Assembly: GCA_023078555.1 (NCBI GenBank)
Contig: CM041198.1
Coordinates: 8,665,836 to 8,729,835, forward strand
Source of the DNA: Ulva prolifera
Taxonomy: Eukaryota > Chlorophyta > Ulvophyceae > Ulvales > Ulvaceae
Direction: 5' to 3'
DNA: 64,000 bases
Part shown: positions 21,133 to 33,038 of the stretch, in pieces
How positions within the stretch are numbered: the first letter of the stretch is position 1
Layout of the letters: each line of letters opens with the position of its first letter
Program-made: the position numbers and the translations under genes
The notes under the pieces: model-generated
What the model saw: only the letters and a program-made list of their open reading frames with translations
Told to the model about the DNA's origin: nothing
The model's database searches: none

Positions 21133-21669
21133 TCACACCAGTCCTGGGCACGACCTCGAGATTTGAAACACTGTGACAACGAGCTTACCAGGCCGAACAA
21201 AGTGGAACTGGCCACATCCGAGGTGAGACCGCTGCGGCCGGTGAGAGTGGGCAAGAGATGACAGCGTATGTAACAGCAAATATCTGTCGGGGCGGCAGAG
21301 GCGCCAGCCAACGTCCACGCTAGGAAACATGCTCCCGAGGTAGGCGCTGAAAGAAGCGTGCGCACGCTGATAGTTGGAAAGGGTCCGAGGATGGCGAGAA
21401 AATTCCATCTCCTCTGCAACAAGAGCGACGCGCTCCGCGTGCAGTAGCCGCTCCCTCTCCATAGGAGAGACGGGCGCATCTGGCATTGGTGTAAGGTCGG
21501 CGCCATACCGGAGGAGTGTAAGATGCTCAAGTGCATCAGCCTGCAGGTGTGCACAGCGGGTCAGCGGAGACAATACTCGGTGGGAAATGCTGCGTGCAGC
21601 GGTAAGAGTGCACAAGGGAGGGAGGGGCCTGGAAGAATCTTCCAGCGCGAATCCCAAAAGCATTCTCAC
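21133..21669 (-). pseudogene. Possible tyrosine-recombinase (core-binding domain) remnant
   Basis: An open frame of 178 codons contains MERERLLHAERVALVAEEME and then SRHPRTLSNYQRAHASFSAY, followed by LLHTLSSLAHSHRP. The pattern (a helix, then RTxxNYxRAxxxFxxYL) resembles the N-terminal SAM-like core-binding domain of tyrosine recombinases as found in Crypton and DIRS-like elements. No catalytic domain with the R...HxxR...Y residues could be found in any frame downstream, so it would be a truncated relic. This rests on a short pattern only, and the frame could also be chance. Confidence 0.3.
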
Positions 21670-24600
21670 CAGCGACTACCATCAGCACTGTGTCGCAGTG
21701 TAGAATCATTCTGCTGTCTAGAAGGCACACCCTCGGACTGCTCACCGCCAACTGAGTGCTCACCTCTGCGGTGCGCCATGGCCACGTCACGGAATGTAGA
21801 ACATCACAGATACCAGTGATGTGGACCACCCAAAGGTGTACGCAGACACTAAAACACGTAGACTGCATTGACTGCCCCCTCAATGCTCTTTCAGAGCCTT
21901 TTTCGCCAAGGTACAGTCTCGCTCACCCACATTTGGCGCACCCCCGTTAGTGGTTCACCCTGGTGAGGCAATGTGGCCGTAGTCACTGTGCGCGCGTGGC
22001 CTGCAGCACGACATTGGCAGCCCGAGTGCCAGTGATCATCCCCTGCCAGCACAATTCCTCAAAGGACTCGGCCGTGCTCATATATGCTTATGTATGCTTC
22101 AAGGCATCGGATGGCTGCTGTGGCCTTTTCATTTGCAGTGCTGATTCACACGCGCTTGGCAAGGCCGTCATGTCGCAGTGCACGCTGCGCATGAATGCAT
22201 GGCTGAGGAGGTTGGAATTGTTTTACGCCGCTCTTGATCTATGCTCTTCCTAAATCCACTGAACGACGTAAGGAATAAAGCATACTGTGATAAAAGTACA
22301 TCGCGGCTGTCAGGATGCGCACGCCCCCGGCGTCAAACACTGCGAACATCTGATCTCCTGTCAAATTTGTAGCGGCGAGGCAGTTGGTCGCTTGAAGATT
22401 CGCAGCGTATTTTCTTCTCGTGTAGCGCTAGTGTGGGCCAAGTATGCCGCCTCCGGGGCGCATCAGAGACGTGTCAGGCAATGTCCCCAAGGTACGCCTG
22501 CGGATACTGCACACAGTACCATGATACGGCCTGACAGAAAGGCAAAAATCGTACAAATTCTTTCATGCCATAAGATAGTGTGCTTGCTCATCGACATCCG
22601 TGCAATGCAGCTCCAACCTGCTTGGTGTGAACATCGTTAAGGCCGCGGATCCTCCTTGGGGCGCGCGTCATTAGGCAGCGACGCAACATCTTAGATCTCA
22701 GCTTGCGCCTGAATTAGAGGCAACGTCAAGCTGCTGATCAAAGGCTTGACGATGCGTTGTTGTCAGCGGTCGAGATCGCGAAGTCGAAATGAGTTGAAAG
22801 AGTGCCTACAGCTTTGTCCAGATCGAGGCATGCCTTCAGTGACAACGTTGAATGGTTTCGTGTGATGCGTTTTCGAAGCGGTACATAGCTTTTCTCACTG
22901 GTGCTGAAAACGTCGTGTGCGTTCGTAGGCATGCACGGTTTTATTCGGGTTGAATCATATTGAAAATTGCGACAACTAGTTACTTTTTCCGGATCTCAAC
23001 GGATGCTGTGGCCCGCTCGGTGCTGATGCCTATCTACCGCTTTGTGCGGGTACCAGATCGGCGTGCCCGTGCAGCATGACTTTGGGCCCATTGCATAAAA
23101 GGCCGCCAATTCCTCCTGTGACCTTCAGAACCGGAGATTATGCAAGACTGCGTCCTGCAAGCAAGGTAGCAGAAAAGATTCGCAAGACGACACCAGACAA
23201 GTGTGCAGACAATCCTCGTCCTTGCAACGCCAAAGCGCTCCACCACTGTGCGGTCGGTCGTCTAAAGGTGAGATCAGCACCTTTGAACATGCACTGGCTT
23301 GTCATAGGCTGATGTTATGCGTGGAACTTGTTGGATGCGGACCCACTTGTACGACCGTGTTGAGCAGGCTGGGCGTTGCCGAGGCCATGCCGTACACAGC
23401 AACTCCATCCAGAGTTGTAAACTCGTTTATACGATGCGATATTACTGCCTATACGCTCATCTTAACCTGTCTGGTTTATGATAGGGCTAAGCAAACAGGT
23501 CTCATGCATATTTCGCATATTCAGCATGCACCGTTCCTCCTGTCCCGGATGTTCTCGTGTCTTCCAGGTGTTTTGCAGGCAGCACTTCACGTTGTGTATG
23601 CCCATGATCCATTCTCCTTGCACATGTTTTGACTCGGACCACTGCTGTAGAATATGCAGCATCCAATGGCACAAGCGGCGCAGATAGCTTCTGCTCCAAT
23701 GGCTGTGAACTTGAGCTGAGTCCACAGAGCTCTCGTGACGCAGCCCATCTCACGTTAGCCTTCGAGCCCAGGCTTGACGATGAATGGCCCGTGCTCGACC
23801 CCTTTTCTCACCAGAAGGAGCCTGTTCTGGCCATGACTGCGTATGTCCATGATGCCATCGCATCTGTTGAAGACTCGACAGATCTATCTGCTGGCCCTGC
23901 ATCACTGCAGCACGACTGGTGGGCATGCACATGCCCAGACGAGGAATCTCCCGTTGCCACTCTCACGCAGCAACTCAGGCGGCTAAGCTTTCCTGTACAC
24001 CTAGTGCCCCGTGCACCTAGATAGATGACACAGGCCTGCTTGCCTTAGCAATTTTGCCCCAACCAGAATCCAGCAGTGGGAGCTAGGCCTGTCAGCCACT
24101 CCTGCATGGACAATCCTGTCGTGCCAATGCAGTGTAGATGTCTGTTTTGACTGCCCTGTGTGCTTCGTGGTGCTGCACCGTGGCCAGCCTGTGCCCAGCC
24201 TGGGGCCATGCATGTGGCAGGGATGCCAGTGAAACAGGCTGCCTTGCCTGATGGTGCTCCGCTCTGACTCCTCCCACGGCGGCAGCCGCTGGGAAAATTT
24301 TGGTGCAGCTGCATTGTAACGGGTGGCCTGCCAGCTCAGCCCGGTGGCCGCAGCACAGTGCCCTGCGGCCAGCGGCTCTGGCCGCCGAGCTCCGGCGCCG
24401 GCGCACAGCTGACCCGGGCAACTGTGCAACATGCCACTGGTTACGTAGTGCCTATGTGGCGGCCTTCTCTGCCGCGGCTGCGACATCTGTGCGGGGAGGC
24501 GCAAGCTTGGCGGAGGCCTCACGTGTCTGGCGTGTACGGCGGTTGTCTTTGAAGCAGGCGTGCGCGCGTGTGCATGGCCAGGGTGATCGGCTCACGAGTG

Positions 24601-25810
24601 TGCTGAGTAGTATCGCGTGCCCCGATATGGTCTGCAGTGCTGTGCCAAATAAGCAAAATGTCCACAAAGACGCAGTGAAGCATAAGTCCAGTCCCTCAGT
24701 AAGCCAGCAATACCCGATCCACACCAGATCATGAGTTTCGAGATCAGGGTGGACAGGAGCGTACTGTTCTGTCATGCTGAATAGCTCAATCAATGCCAAA
24801 GGTCTGTTGAAAGCTGAGGCACCTGGAACTGAACGAAGCCCCGGCAGCACCGCACGCGTTACGCTTGCGCTGCCGCCGTGGCATGCCACAGAGCATGGGA
24901 GGCGAGCCTTGCAAGGAGAAGGCAGCAACGCCAAAGGCCCCAGAGCCATCACCGGCACCGTCAAACAGCACTGGCGGTTGTTATCATTCATTCATTGCTG
25001 TTGATGCAGTGGAATCGCCACAGTGGGTGTGAAGTGCGCTTCTGTTAGGTGCTACAAAATAGCCGCGCCGCAGCAGTGGAAAGGTTACGGTGATCACCCA
25101 GCCAGTCCCCATAAGCCCAACAGTGAACCCGATTGCGCACACCGAATTTCCCCTGCCAGAACATTGGGGAATATCAACATCACCCCAGGAATCCAATCAT
25201 CACCAAGAGCGATCCGGATCATCGCTGAAGAGGATGAAACATGTGTCAAGTATCACAGCATTGGTTGACGTCAGTGTCAAGGTTATAATGATGACAATGT
25301 GTATGCAAGCGCGGAGGAGGTGTGTGCTCCGTGTCCACACATCAGAGCAACACAGTGGCAGCAGCCCGCCTCTACTCTCACAGTCACACGCCCGTTGACT
25401 AAAGTGCTGCATGCTTGGCAGACGTGCCACTGCTTACGGCCAGAATGCTGTCGTCGGCTGGGCAAGAGCCGGAACAAAAATGTAAAAGCCATGCACAGCA
25501 AACGGCAGTGGCTCATGCTCAGAGTCGACATGCACATATTACACAGACACTCAGCAACCATCATCACACATCCACCATGCTTGACATACACCATATGTAA
25601 AATCGGCCATGTAGGCGATACTGCCGCGGCATCATCAGTCATGCTTGCGCCGACTTTGGCCTGCCCCACACCCCACTGTTCATGACACGTCCAGACTGCA
25701 CAGTCCGGGCCGTGCCGGGAACAGCTGCGGCCGCGCAAGACACGCGGTGCGCTCTACCCAGTGGCCACCTATCTGCCCGCCGCTCACCTCGTCCACGTCA
25801 GGAGCCCACA
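21670..25810. other. Long stretch without a supported gene
   Basis: The best open frame is 23644-24024 (plus), with an acidic composition (FEPRLDDEWPVLDPFSHQKE, then LTQQLRRLSFPVHLVPRAPR). It could be a terminal exon, but no partner exons or family were found. Bases 24300-24560 are GC-rich and open on both strands without a domain. The remainder has only short frames. I see no tRNA, terminal repeats or long inverted repeats. Confidence 0.3.
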
Positions 25811-27414
25811 TCACCAGCTCACACCGTCCCCTCCGCCGCGGCCAAAAGGCCACAGAAAGTGCTGCGGCGCAAGCGCCGAGCGCCAACGGCCACTCGCGCT
25901 CTTGTACCAGTCCGAACTGGTGCGCATGCCCGGCGCGCGGCTGGCCGTCGAACGGCGCCCAAACGATCTGAAGCGCTGCCCGAACGACGCCGCGAGCAGC
26001 ACCATCGCACGCAGCGCACCCGCCGGCGGCGGCCCCGGCGCCCCCCCCTCCTGCACTGCCCCCATAGACGGCACCGTCGGCAGGCTGTCGCTCCGTGGTT
26101 CTCCGCCCTCCGAAGTCAGCAAGCTGTGCAGCCCCGCGGGGTCCCCGCCGCGGCCGAACGGCACCGACACGTTCGAGTGCAGCAGGTCAGAATGCGCGAG
26201 GCTCTCCAGGTGGAAGTCCCGGTCCAGCTGCGCGCTGTGCCGCGAGAGCGCGTGGCCGTGCGCCGGGGAGTCGGGCAGGCTGCCGCTGCCGTAGCTGTCA
26301 TAACTGAAGACCGGCTGCAGCATGCACAGCCGCAGTGCGCTGTTCGCCCGGCCGCACGGCGTGGCTCCGGTAGGCTGCACCCGTGTGGGCAAGATCCGCT
26401 GGAGGACGTGCTGGCAGCACGCGAGGAACGCAGCGGCCGGGCTGGTCGGGGGGGCTGCGGCGTCCGCGGTGCTGTGGTGGGTGAGTCGTGCCATCGTGAT
26501 TTCGTCACGCATGGCAGCGACCGGGAAGTCAAAGGCGCCGCCGTCGCTGAAGGAGAGGGGGAGGGGGGCGCGGGCGAGGGTCTGGGGCCCGCCGGAGCAG
26601 GAGTGGGCCCCGAAGGAGACGAGGCCGCAGTGACGGAGGTCGCGATGGCTCGGCCACGGCAGCAGGGACTGGGATGAGGTGCGCCGGCGGTGCGAGGCGC
26701 GTGGTGTCAGAGCTCGGGGGTCGGGCCCTGCATGGCGAAGAGTGGATGACGTGCACGCTGCGATGACTGGGTCCGCACGGAAGACGCAGCAGGGGGGTGG
26801 CCGGTGGCGATGTTGTTTCCTCGATACGTGCATGATTGTTTCAGGGACTGTGGCAGAGGCGCTGGGGAGTCAAGGCCGGCAGGGGGAGCATGGTGGGAGA
26901 GCTGGCTGCAGGAGCGGGCGTCTCCACTGCTTGAGCGGGGAATGGTATCAGGCCGGTGTGGGGGCTGTGCGTTTTAGTGCATGGGCTACAGGTTGCAGCG
27001 TGGTGCCTTCAGATCTACTGTGACAGGTGGCACCGCATGATTCTCACATTCTCAAAATCTGGAACATCTGCAGGAGTGAGATGCCGAGCAGCCGCAGATG
27101 CGTCGTGTGTTCATTTCAGCACTGAATGCCAGAGCACAAATCGACTGCACCATCACTGCAGTGCTTCAGTGGACTCGAAGACCTTGTCAAAAGATGCGAA
27201 TCCATCTCAGTTTGCACAGTAACCGCACAGCATCAGGAAGCAATATGTGGCGATGCGTACCTATCTCGCCGCCTGAGGCGGTAGGCGGCTGCTGCAACAA
27301 CGTAGATGCGACATTTGGGGCTTGGCTCATCTCGGCAGGCGTACCACGCGGGATGCGTTCTAGCACTGGCCGATCCAGGGCCTCATTGCTGCACATTGAG
27401 ATGGGTTCATCCAT
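25811..27414 (-). CDS. Hypothetical low-complexity protein, three-exon model
   Basis: Exons 27414-27261, 27067-27048 (a 20-base micro-exon) and 26668-25811 join in phase and give 343 residues. The start MDEPISMCSNEALDRPVLER follows no other ATG in frame, the first donor is GTACGC and the last acceptor is ATCCCAG. The product is rich in Ser, Pro, Gly and Ala. It has a possible conserved core (HCGLVSFGA; FSDGGAFDFPVAAMRDEITM; FLACCQHVLQRILP) and a basic Ser-rich tail. I recognise no domain. The large exon is also open on the opposite strand because of its GC-rich codons, but only the minus strand gives a spliceable model. The micro-exon is the weakest element. Confidence 0.45.
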
Positions 27415-29457
27415 GCTTGGTGTGCGAGCTCAGTCCTCTGAGGATTATTTGACACGGTTGTGTCCGTGTCACCGGGTTGAGAATCGCCGGTGTGACGTAC
27501 ACAGCGCGAGCACCCGCTGCCCGACAGTCCACCAAATCCGAAACTGGCCGATAGCCTCTTTACAGTAGTTCAATATCTGCATGACGCGTGAGCTGCTCAG
27601 GTGCCTGCTGATTACCGCGACGGGCAACGATGGATGAAAACGTACATGCTAATGGCTCGGCTTGTGCGCAGCGTTGCGCCAATGCCGCACTGCAGTCTAC
27701 TACACGAACAAATTAACTGAACGTCGACGTAGTACATCTGTCTGTCGCATGCACGCACAATATAGTAACGGGCAGCAAAGGCCCTTGGTGTCCATGAAGC
27801 TGTGCACGGCGAACCCGTAGCCGGCAGCTGAACAGCCAGCACAATGGCCAAATGGGTCATGCAGTTGATGTGATCGAGCCATTGTGTGCACAAGGGCGTC
27901 AAAGTGATGGCGCCGGCGAAGTGCAGTACTGTGACGCATCCGTTTCAGCAGCAGCGCGCATGTGGCTCAAGTCTCCCTGCCGTACACGAAACGCAAGCAG
28001 TGGCGTCGTTTCAGCAGCAAGAGTGTAGAGCATCCATTCTGGGGCAATATCTCACCTCCGCCGCGAGCCTCAGCTGACACCCTTGGGGCGATGTGTGCTT
28101 GAAGCACCGATAGCCAAGAGCACAGACAGACAGTGCAGACAGGCTGACGTTCACAGCACGATAAATCAAAAATGGCGATACTACAGTCCTTCTAGAGCCG
28201 TTGTGTAAGACGGCAAGCTCAGTCGACAGTGCTGGCACTCACTCCAGGGCTTGTGAAATGGACACGCGCGGTATACACGCAGACGTAGTGTTCTGGACTG
28301 CAACCTCAGTCGACGGGAAAGATTTCTATGATAATGTGTGGCCATTTCCGCCCTGGGCGTTCGCGTACGTCATGGCGTGTACGCATGCATACCCCGGAGA
28401 GCGCACCCATATCCGATGAGCAGGATCAATGCCTTACGTAGTTGCACCTCTGTACAGTGGATAAACTCCAGTACTGTGCCCTGTCCAGCATATACTGCGC
28501 TCTGCACTGCTATGAAAGCATGAAATTGTCACTGGTGACACGGATCGTACATTCAAGCCGGGCGGGACGCCGGTGGAGCCAGTGGGCCAGCCATGCGTAC
28601 TCCATTGCAACATCAACCTGGAGTGAAAAAGTAATCGCGCCGGACTTATGGTGCAACATCGACAGAGGCATGCGGCACAGCACATCTGTTTGTTCCCTGA
28701 TGATTGCACCACTGCCATCGCAAACACGACCTCCTGTGAATGCTGTGAATGCTGACAGGTTGATTTGACAGATGCGCAAACTGTCAATGCAATGACGTGG
28801 ACTCACCTACTCCTGTGCTGTCAACGGCAGAAAGGTCAGGAGACCATCTCGAGCTGTGCTCGAGATGGCGACATAGCCACATGGAGGTGAGCGTAAATGA
28901 ACAATCAGTCGCGCAGTCAGCACAAGGCTACCCTGCACGAGCCTCGAGGCTCGCAGTGGAGGCCCCTGCCCAGTACACCACGCCATGGCAATCTGTGGAG
29001 CAACCGTGTGGGCTGGGGGGCACTGCAAGGCACACATCACAGGCACACATCACGTGGCAGCCAGCACGTTTGAGCAAGACAAACACAGCGATCGTGATGA
29101 GCATTCACGGAAACACACCTACGGATGGGCCGGCAGTTCCGATCCACGCCCCCTGGCCACGGCCGTGTTCCCTGGAAGGCTGCTGCAGCTCACACACGTC
29201 AGCGGCCCTGGGCTTGCAACATTCGCTTGCATGCGTGGGCTGCCCCGGTGGTAGCCAGTGCCAGAGACTGGCCTGCCAGTGCAGGGCCCTCCCATGCCTC
29301 CACTCCAGGTGGACGTGTAGCATGGCAGCTGGAGAGCGCCCATCCGCTATGCCCTCGAGCGTGCCAGCGAAGCCCCTCCACCACAGCCCCGCTTTGATAC
29401 ACAGGCACTGTGCTGTCTTGATGGGAGAGTCGGTAGCAGACTGCAGGCAGCTGGGCC
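27415..29457. other. Spacer without a supported gene
   Basis: Both strands show only short or low-complexity frames. A plus frame open over 28797-29636 overlaps the small minus-strand gene to its right and has no domain or splice logic. I see no structural RNA or repeats. Confidence 0.3.
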
Positions 29458-30089
29458 TCACAGCCGCTGGTCAGCGGTGCTGCGAGGCTGACGGTGCAGC
29501 CGCTGCGGGGAAGCGGACTGCTCGGCAAGCCTCGAGAAGTCTGCAGCGAAATGCAGCCAGCAGACCTCCAGCTGCTCACGGGGCAGGAGCCTGGATGCCG
29601 ACAGGATGCTGCGCCGGGTGGTGTTCAGCTGCTTGATCTCGTCTGCAGAAGGCCTGGGCACGGTGCTGCAGGCCTGCAAGAGCAGCTACCATCTCGTGCA
29701 TGCCTGCTTGAATGCGATCTGAGCGAGCATGCCACTGACGCACGCATCATACTTCCAGGCACGTCACACCGTCGACATTTCTCTGGTGTCCTTTTGTACC
29801 GCCAGCTCCAGCCGCCGAGTCAAATGGAAGCCCGAACGCTAACGCGAAAACGAAAACGCACTGAATGGATGCTGTCACGCGAGGCCATGCCAGGGCGGCT
29901 GCTGTGTGCAAACTCCTGTGACGAGCAGGTTCGGGTGTATCTCACCTGCTGCATGATCTGCCGCGTGGCGAGATCGAGCTGGTGGTAAGGACTGCTGCTT
30001 GGTTGCATGGCCACCGAGGCCGTGGTGTCTGGAGGGTCAGAATTGGGTGAGAGGCGGTTCTGCCAGAAGGCGGCAATGCTTGATTTCAT
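29458..30089 (-). CDS. Small protein of unknown function, two exons
   Basis: Exons 30089-29946 and 29673-29458 join at phase 0 (donor CAG/GTGAGA, acceptor CTTGCAG) into 119 residues. It starts MKSSIAAFWQNRLSPNSDPP, continues SPYHQLDLATRQIMQQ and then SADEIKQLNTTRRSILSASR, and ends RSTADQRL. The middle is predicted helical and amphipathic (QLNTTRRSILSASRLLPREQ), which suggests a coiled-coil or helical-bundle adaptor. I do not recognise the family. It lies in the same orientation as PSTK, about 0.5 kb downstream. Confidence 0.5.
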
Positions 30090-30530
30090 GTCTGGCCTGC
30101 ATGGGCCGGTTCATGTAAAAGCACAGTCAAGTGGATCTGGATTCACTCGTACAAGGTTCAGAGGACGTGGACAACTCCTAATCAACAGCACCTCATGCTG
30201 AAGGGGTAGACCACCTGGAAATCCCTCTTGGACAACCGTACGCAACTCACAGGCGATCCTATTCCCAGGGCCTCACGCAGCAGCGACCGTGGGCAGATGC
30301 GCATTGACACCAACATGTAGGAGCTGCTCACAAGTGCTGGTCGGATTCGCGGATGGGAACAGACGTATGTGCAAGGCGCTATGGCTGCAGGCCTCTGCTA
30401 CCCCCAAGGTGACTGCACAACACCAGTGGTGCAGGCAGTGGAGGGGGACTGGCACCCAGCCCTGATGCACGTCCACCGCCGGTGAAATGCAAAGCAGAAG
30501 ACCGTGACTTCGAGGCAAACTCGAACAGAA
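30090..30530. other. Spacer containing the unresolved PSTK 3' end
   Basis: The PSTK reading frame remains open to 30379, but the sequence beyond about 30700 no longer looks like the family. The true stop and 3' UTR therefore lie somewhere between 30379 and 30720. No other feature is visible. Confidence 0.35.
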
Positions 30531-31484
30531 ACTCACAAAAAGAGAGAGTTGGGTCTCCGGGGTGCGCAGCCAGGCCACAACATCTGCGCTGCTTGCCAAC
30601 TCTCAACGAGGCGCTGCAGGCATGCTGTTTCGGGAGTTGCAGAGGAGCACACCACACCGCCAGAGGAGAGGCTTGCGGACCCACAGGGCCAGCAATGGTT
30701 GCTGTGGATGCCTCCCACGGGAATCTGGCGGCATCTGGCCTCTGAAGCGCATTGTGCATCCGCTCGATGACTCCAGCATGCACTCGATCCTCGACAGGCC
30801 GTCTCTCATTGCTAGTCAGTGCATCGTCCAGCTGAGTATCCACAAACAGCTGCATGTATGCACATCGACCTGCGTGATAGGGCCATGCTGTGAGATGTCC
30901 GGCTGGCGTTGGTGCGTGGCAATGACAAGCAGAGGCGATGAGAGGTGCTACAATGGTCGCTGCGTACTGCGTTTGGCGATGAGGAAAATCTGCTTCCGCA
31001 TGCTCCTGTAGAACATATTGTCGTCGACTATGATCATGCCACTTGTGTCTCTGCTGGACATGGCCTCTGCCAGCTGCTGAACTTGTTCCTGCGCAAGCTC
31101 ACGTGAGGCCTGCAGAGCACAAGTGATGGACACCATAACAACAAATGCATACCGATTGAGGTTCCTCTCGGCTGGCTGCCCTCTGCAGAGCAGTATGAAA
31201 GCTTTCCGGACCATACCTTCCATGCCTGTGGGCTGAACTCTGCTGTTGACCCCTCCTCCAGCAGGTCATGCAAAATGGCGTCGTATTCAACATGGTGTAC
31301 TGCAGGAATTGACTAAGTAAGACGCCCGACTCTTTCAGAGTGCAATGCATAGGGCAGCCTCGGGTTGCAGACCCTCTGTGTGCGTGGTACTCAGGTGATG
31401 TCCCAGCCATCTCCCAAGTGTCGTCTTGCCGGAGCCAGGCAGACCCATGAGCAGCAGAACAACAGGGAAATCAGGAAACGCCAT
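30531..31484 (-). CDS. PSTK: L-seryl-tRNA(Sec) kinase (PSTK)
   Basis: PSTK phosphorylates Ser-tRNA(Sec), giving the substrate that SepSecS turns into Sec-tRNA. Exons 31484-31391, 31299-31217, 31109-30968 and 30869 onward join in phase. The first has a Walker A loop, LLLMGLPGSGKTTLGRWLG. Next come HHVEYDAILHDLLEEGS and FSPQAWK, then ASRELAQEQ, and the family hallmark MIIVDDNMFYRSMRKQIF. The last exon reads YMQLFVDTQLDDALTSNERR, then RMHNALQRPDAARFPWEAS, matching the NxxR...P...WE region of PSTK. The C-terminus is unresolved; the end given is approximate. The ATG at 31484 sits just before the P-loop, as is usual. Its presence predicts that this organism makes selenoproteins. The related KTI12 family is less likely because of the DDNxxYRSMR context. 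Confidence 0.85.
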
Positions 31485-33038
31485 GAAGTCTCCCACAATT
31501 TGTAGGGGATTTCCCTATGCCAAGGGCGGGAGGGCTGTGCGCCAGAACGGCTCGCGTGCTGCAAGCACGCATGTTCGGCCAGCGTTGCTCAAGCTCAAAG
31601 CAGTCTGCAAACCACTAATGCGCTGGAACCGCAACTGCCGACTGCACCTCCAGCATTTGGCTTCTGGCGTCATTGACGTCTGCCCTGGTTTCGAGATTAT
31701 TTCGTGGTTGGCTCAGCCTTTCCTCGCGCCGAGGCATCCCTCGCTACGTCGAGGTTCGGCTACTGGATGCAGGTAGGTGAGCGTGAGCTCCTCCGACGCC
31801 GTGGACAGCATACACCACCAGATGAGAAGATGCAGCGCATCAGAGCAATGGCAATGACGATGTCAAAGCAATGATGAAAAACCCGAAACCAGAAGTCAAG
31901 CCAGCTCCCTGTCACGAACAGTATACGTCATGCACGGTGATGCTCAACCTGCCACCTCCCACTTGCAAATCTGGTAGTCATTGTCTTGGTCTATAGGATA
32001 GACCATATTACTGCTCGCCCATCTAACACGAACACACGACACCGTAGGCTACATCAGCACCATGCCTTATGTGACCATCTGCCTGTCGCAACATGACATC
32101 ACTGACGTCATTGACATCACTGACGTCATTGTTGTGGAAGGAGGTGGTCTCAGCTCATTAAGAGCTTTACATGGATCAGAAGAGGGTCAGGATGCCCTCT
32201 TCATGGACACAGGCCTCACATGCCTGCCTCCACGACACCAAAAAAAAAACAATTATACAGGCGTGCCGGAGCGCCCACGTGCACCCATGTTCACATGAAC
32301 ATCTATTCGCAACTTGACATGCCCAACATGCCTGCAGCGTGGCCTTGTCTTCCATGTGAAGACCCTCCGCCAGCGCCATCAGTGCACCCTTGCGAGACAG
32401 GGGCACTTCACCAACACATCAAACATCGCACATCTCCACGCAGGCCAGGCCCAAAGCCGCACATAACTCTCCACAATACCGGAAACGATGAAGGAAAGGA
32501 AAGGAAGCAGGTGCTGCCCAAACACGGCAGACCCGCAGGTTATTTAGAAACGCATGCGGCAGTTCGGCGACTGCCGTTGCGAGCCCGTGGACGACGTGGC
32601 TCGCAGCACACAGAACATCAGCCACATCTCACCTCACGGCGGTTGCCCGCCACCCCACATCACAACGCACATGTGCCACGGCACCACCCCGGACCCACAT
32701 TCCTTGCAGCTCCCTGAGCAACTCATGGTGTCCTGGCCCGAGGTGCCATCCCCTTTGCCGACGCGCACCCAACTCACAGAGCCCAGGCGCAAAGGCATGA
32801 CTTTCACCCAACTCGGCGCAGGGGCCGTACACAAAGATGACATCGCCATCGCGGCACTCCAGGTGAAGTGCGCACGCGCTCGGCCGCCACCATGCTGTCC
32901 TGTCACCCAACAGCTGACTCACGACCGTTGCACGCGCAGCGCCATCGACATGATCCTCCGCCCACTGTGATTGACACTGTGATTGATCCCACCCCCCTTC
33001 CCCCCCCCTCACTCGTTCCTCTGATGGCCCGATGCACC
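31485..33038. other. Spacer with CRE-like repeat
   Basis: The left end should hold the PSTK promoter. A small hairpin, TGGTCTATAGGATAGACCA, lies near 31987-32005, and a tandem CRE-like repeat at 32095-32130. Bases 32640-33000 are GC-rich and open in several minus frames, one reading CRDGDVIFVYGPCAELGESH, which might be an unplaced exon. I could not build a gene there. Confidence 0.35.
32095..32130. promoter_or_regulatory. Tandem 18-bp repeat with two TGACGTCA (CRE) palindromes
   Basis: GACATCACTGACGTCATT occurs twice in direct succession. Each copy carries TGACGTCA (32103-32110 and 32121-32128), the full palindromic site bound by bZIP factors of the CREB/ATF and plant TGA types. It lies about 610 bp upstream of the PSTK start codon. 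A regulatory role is inference. Confidence 0.5.

Noticed and set aside
28797..29636. 279-codon plus-strand frame
   Set aside because: Cys/His/Ser-rich composition without a domain. It overlaps a spliceable minus-strand gene whose phases agree.
31153..31182. A 30-nt in-frame cassette exon inside PSTK intron 2
   Set aside because: It has AG/GT borders and no stop, but joining WK directly to ASREL aligns with the known PSTK helix. The cassette would also leave introns of 34 and 43 bases. A single 107-base intron is simpler.
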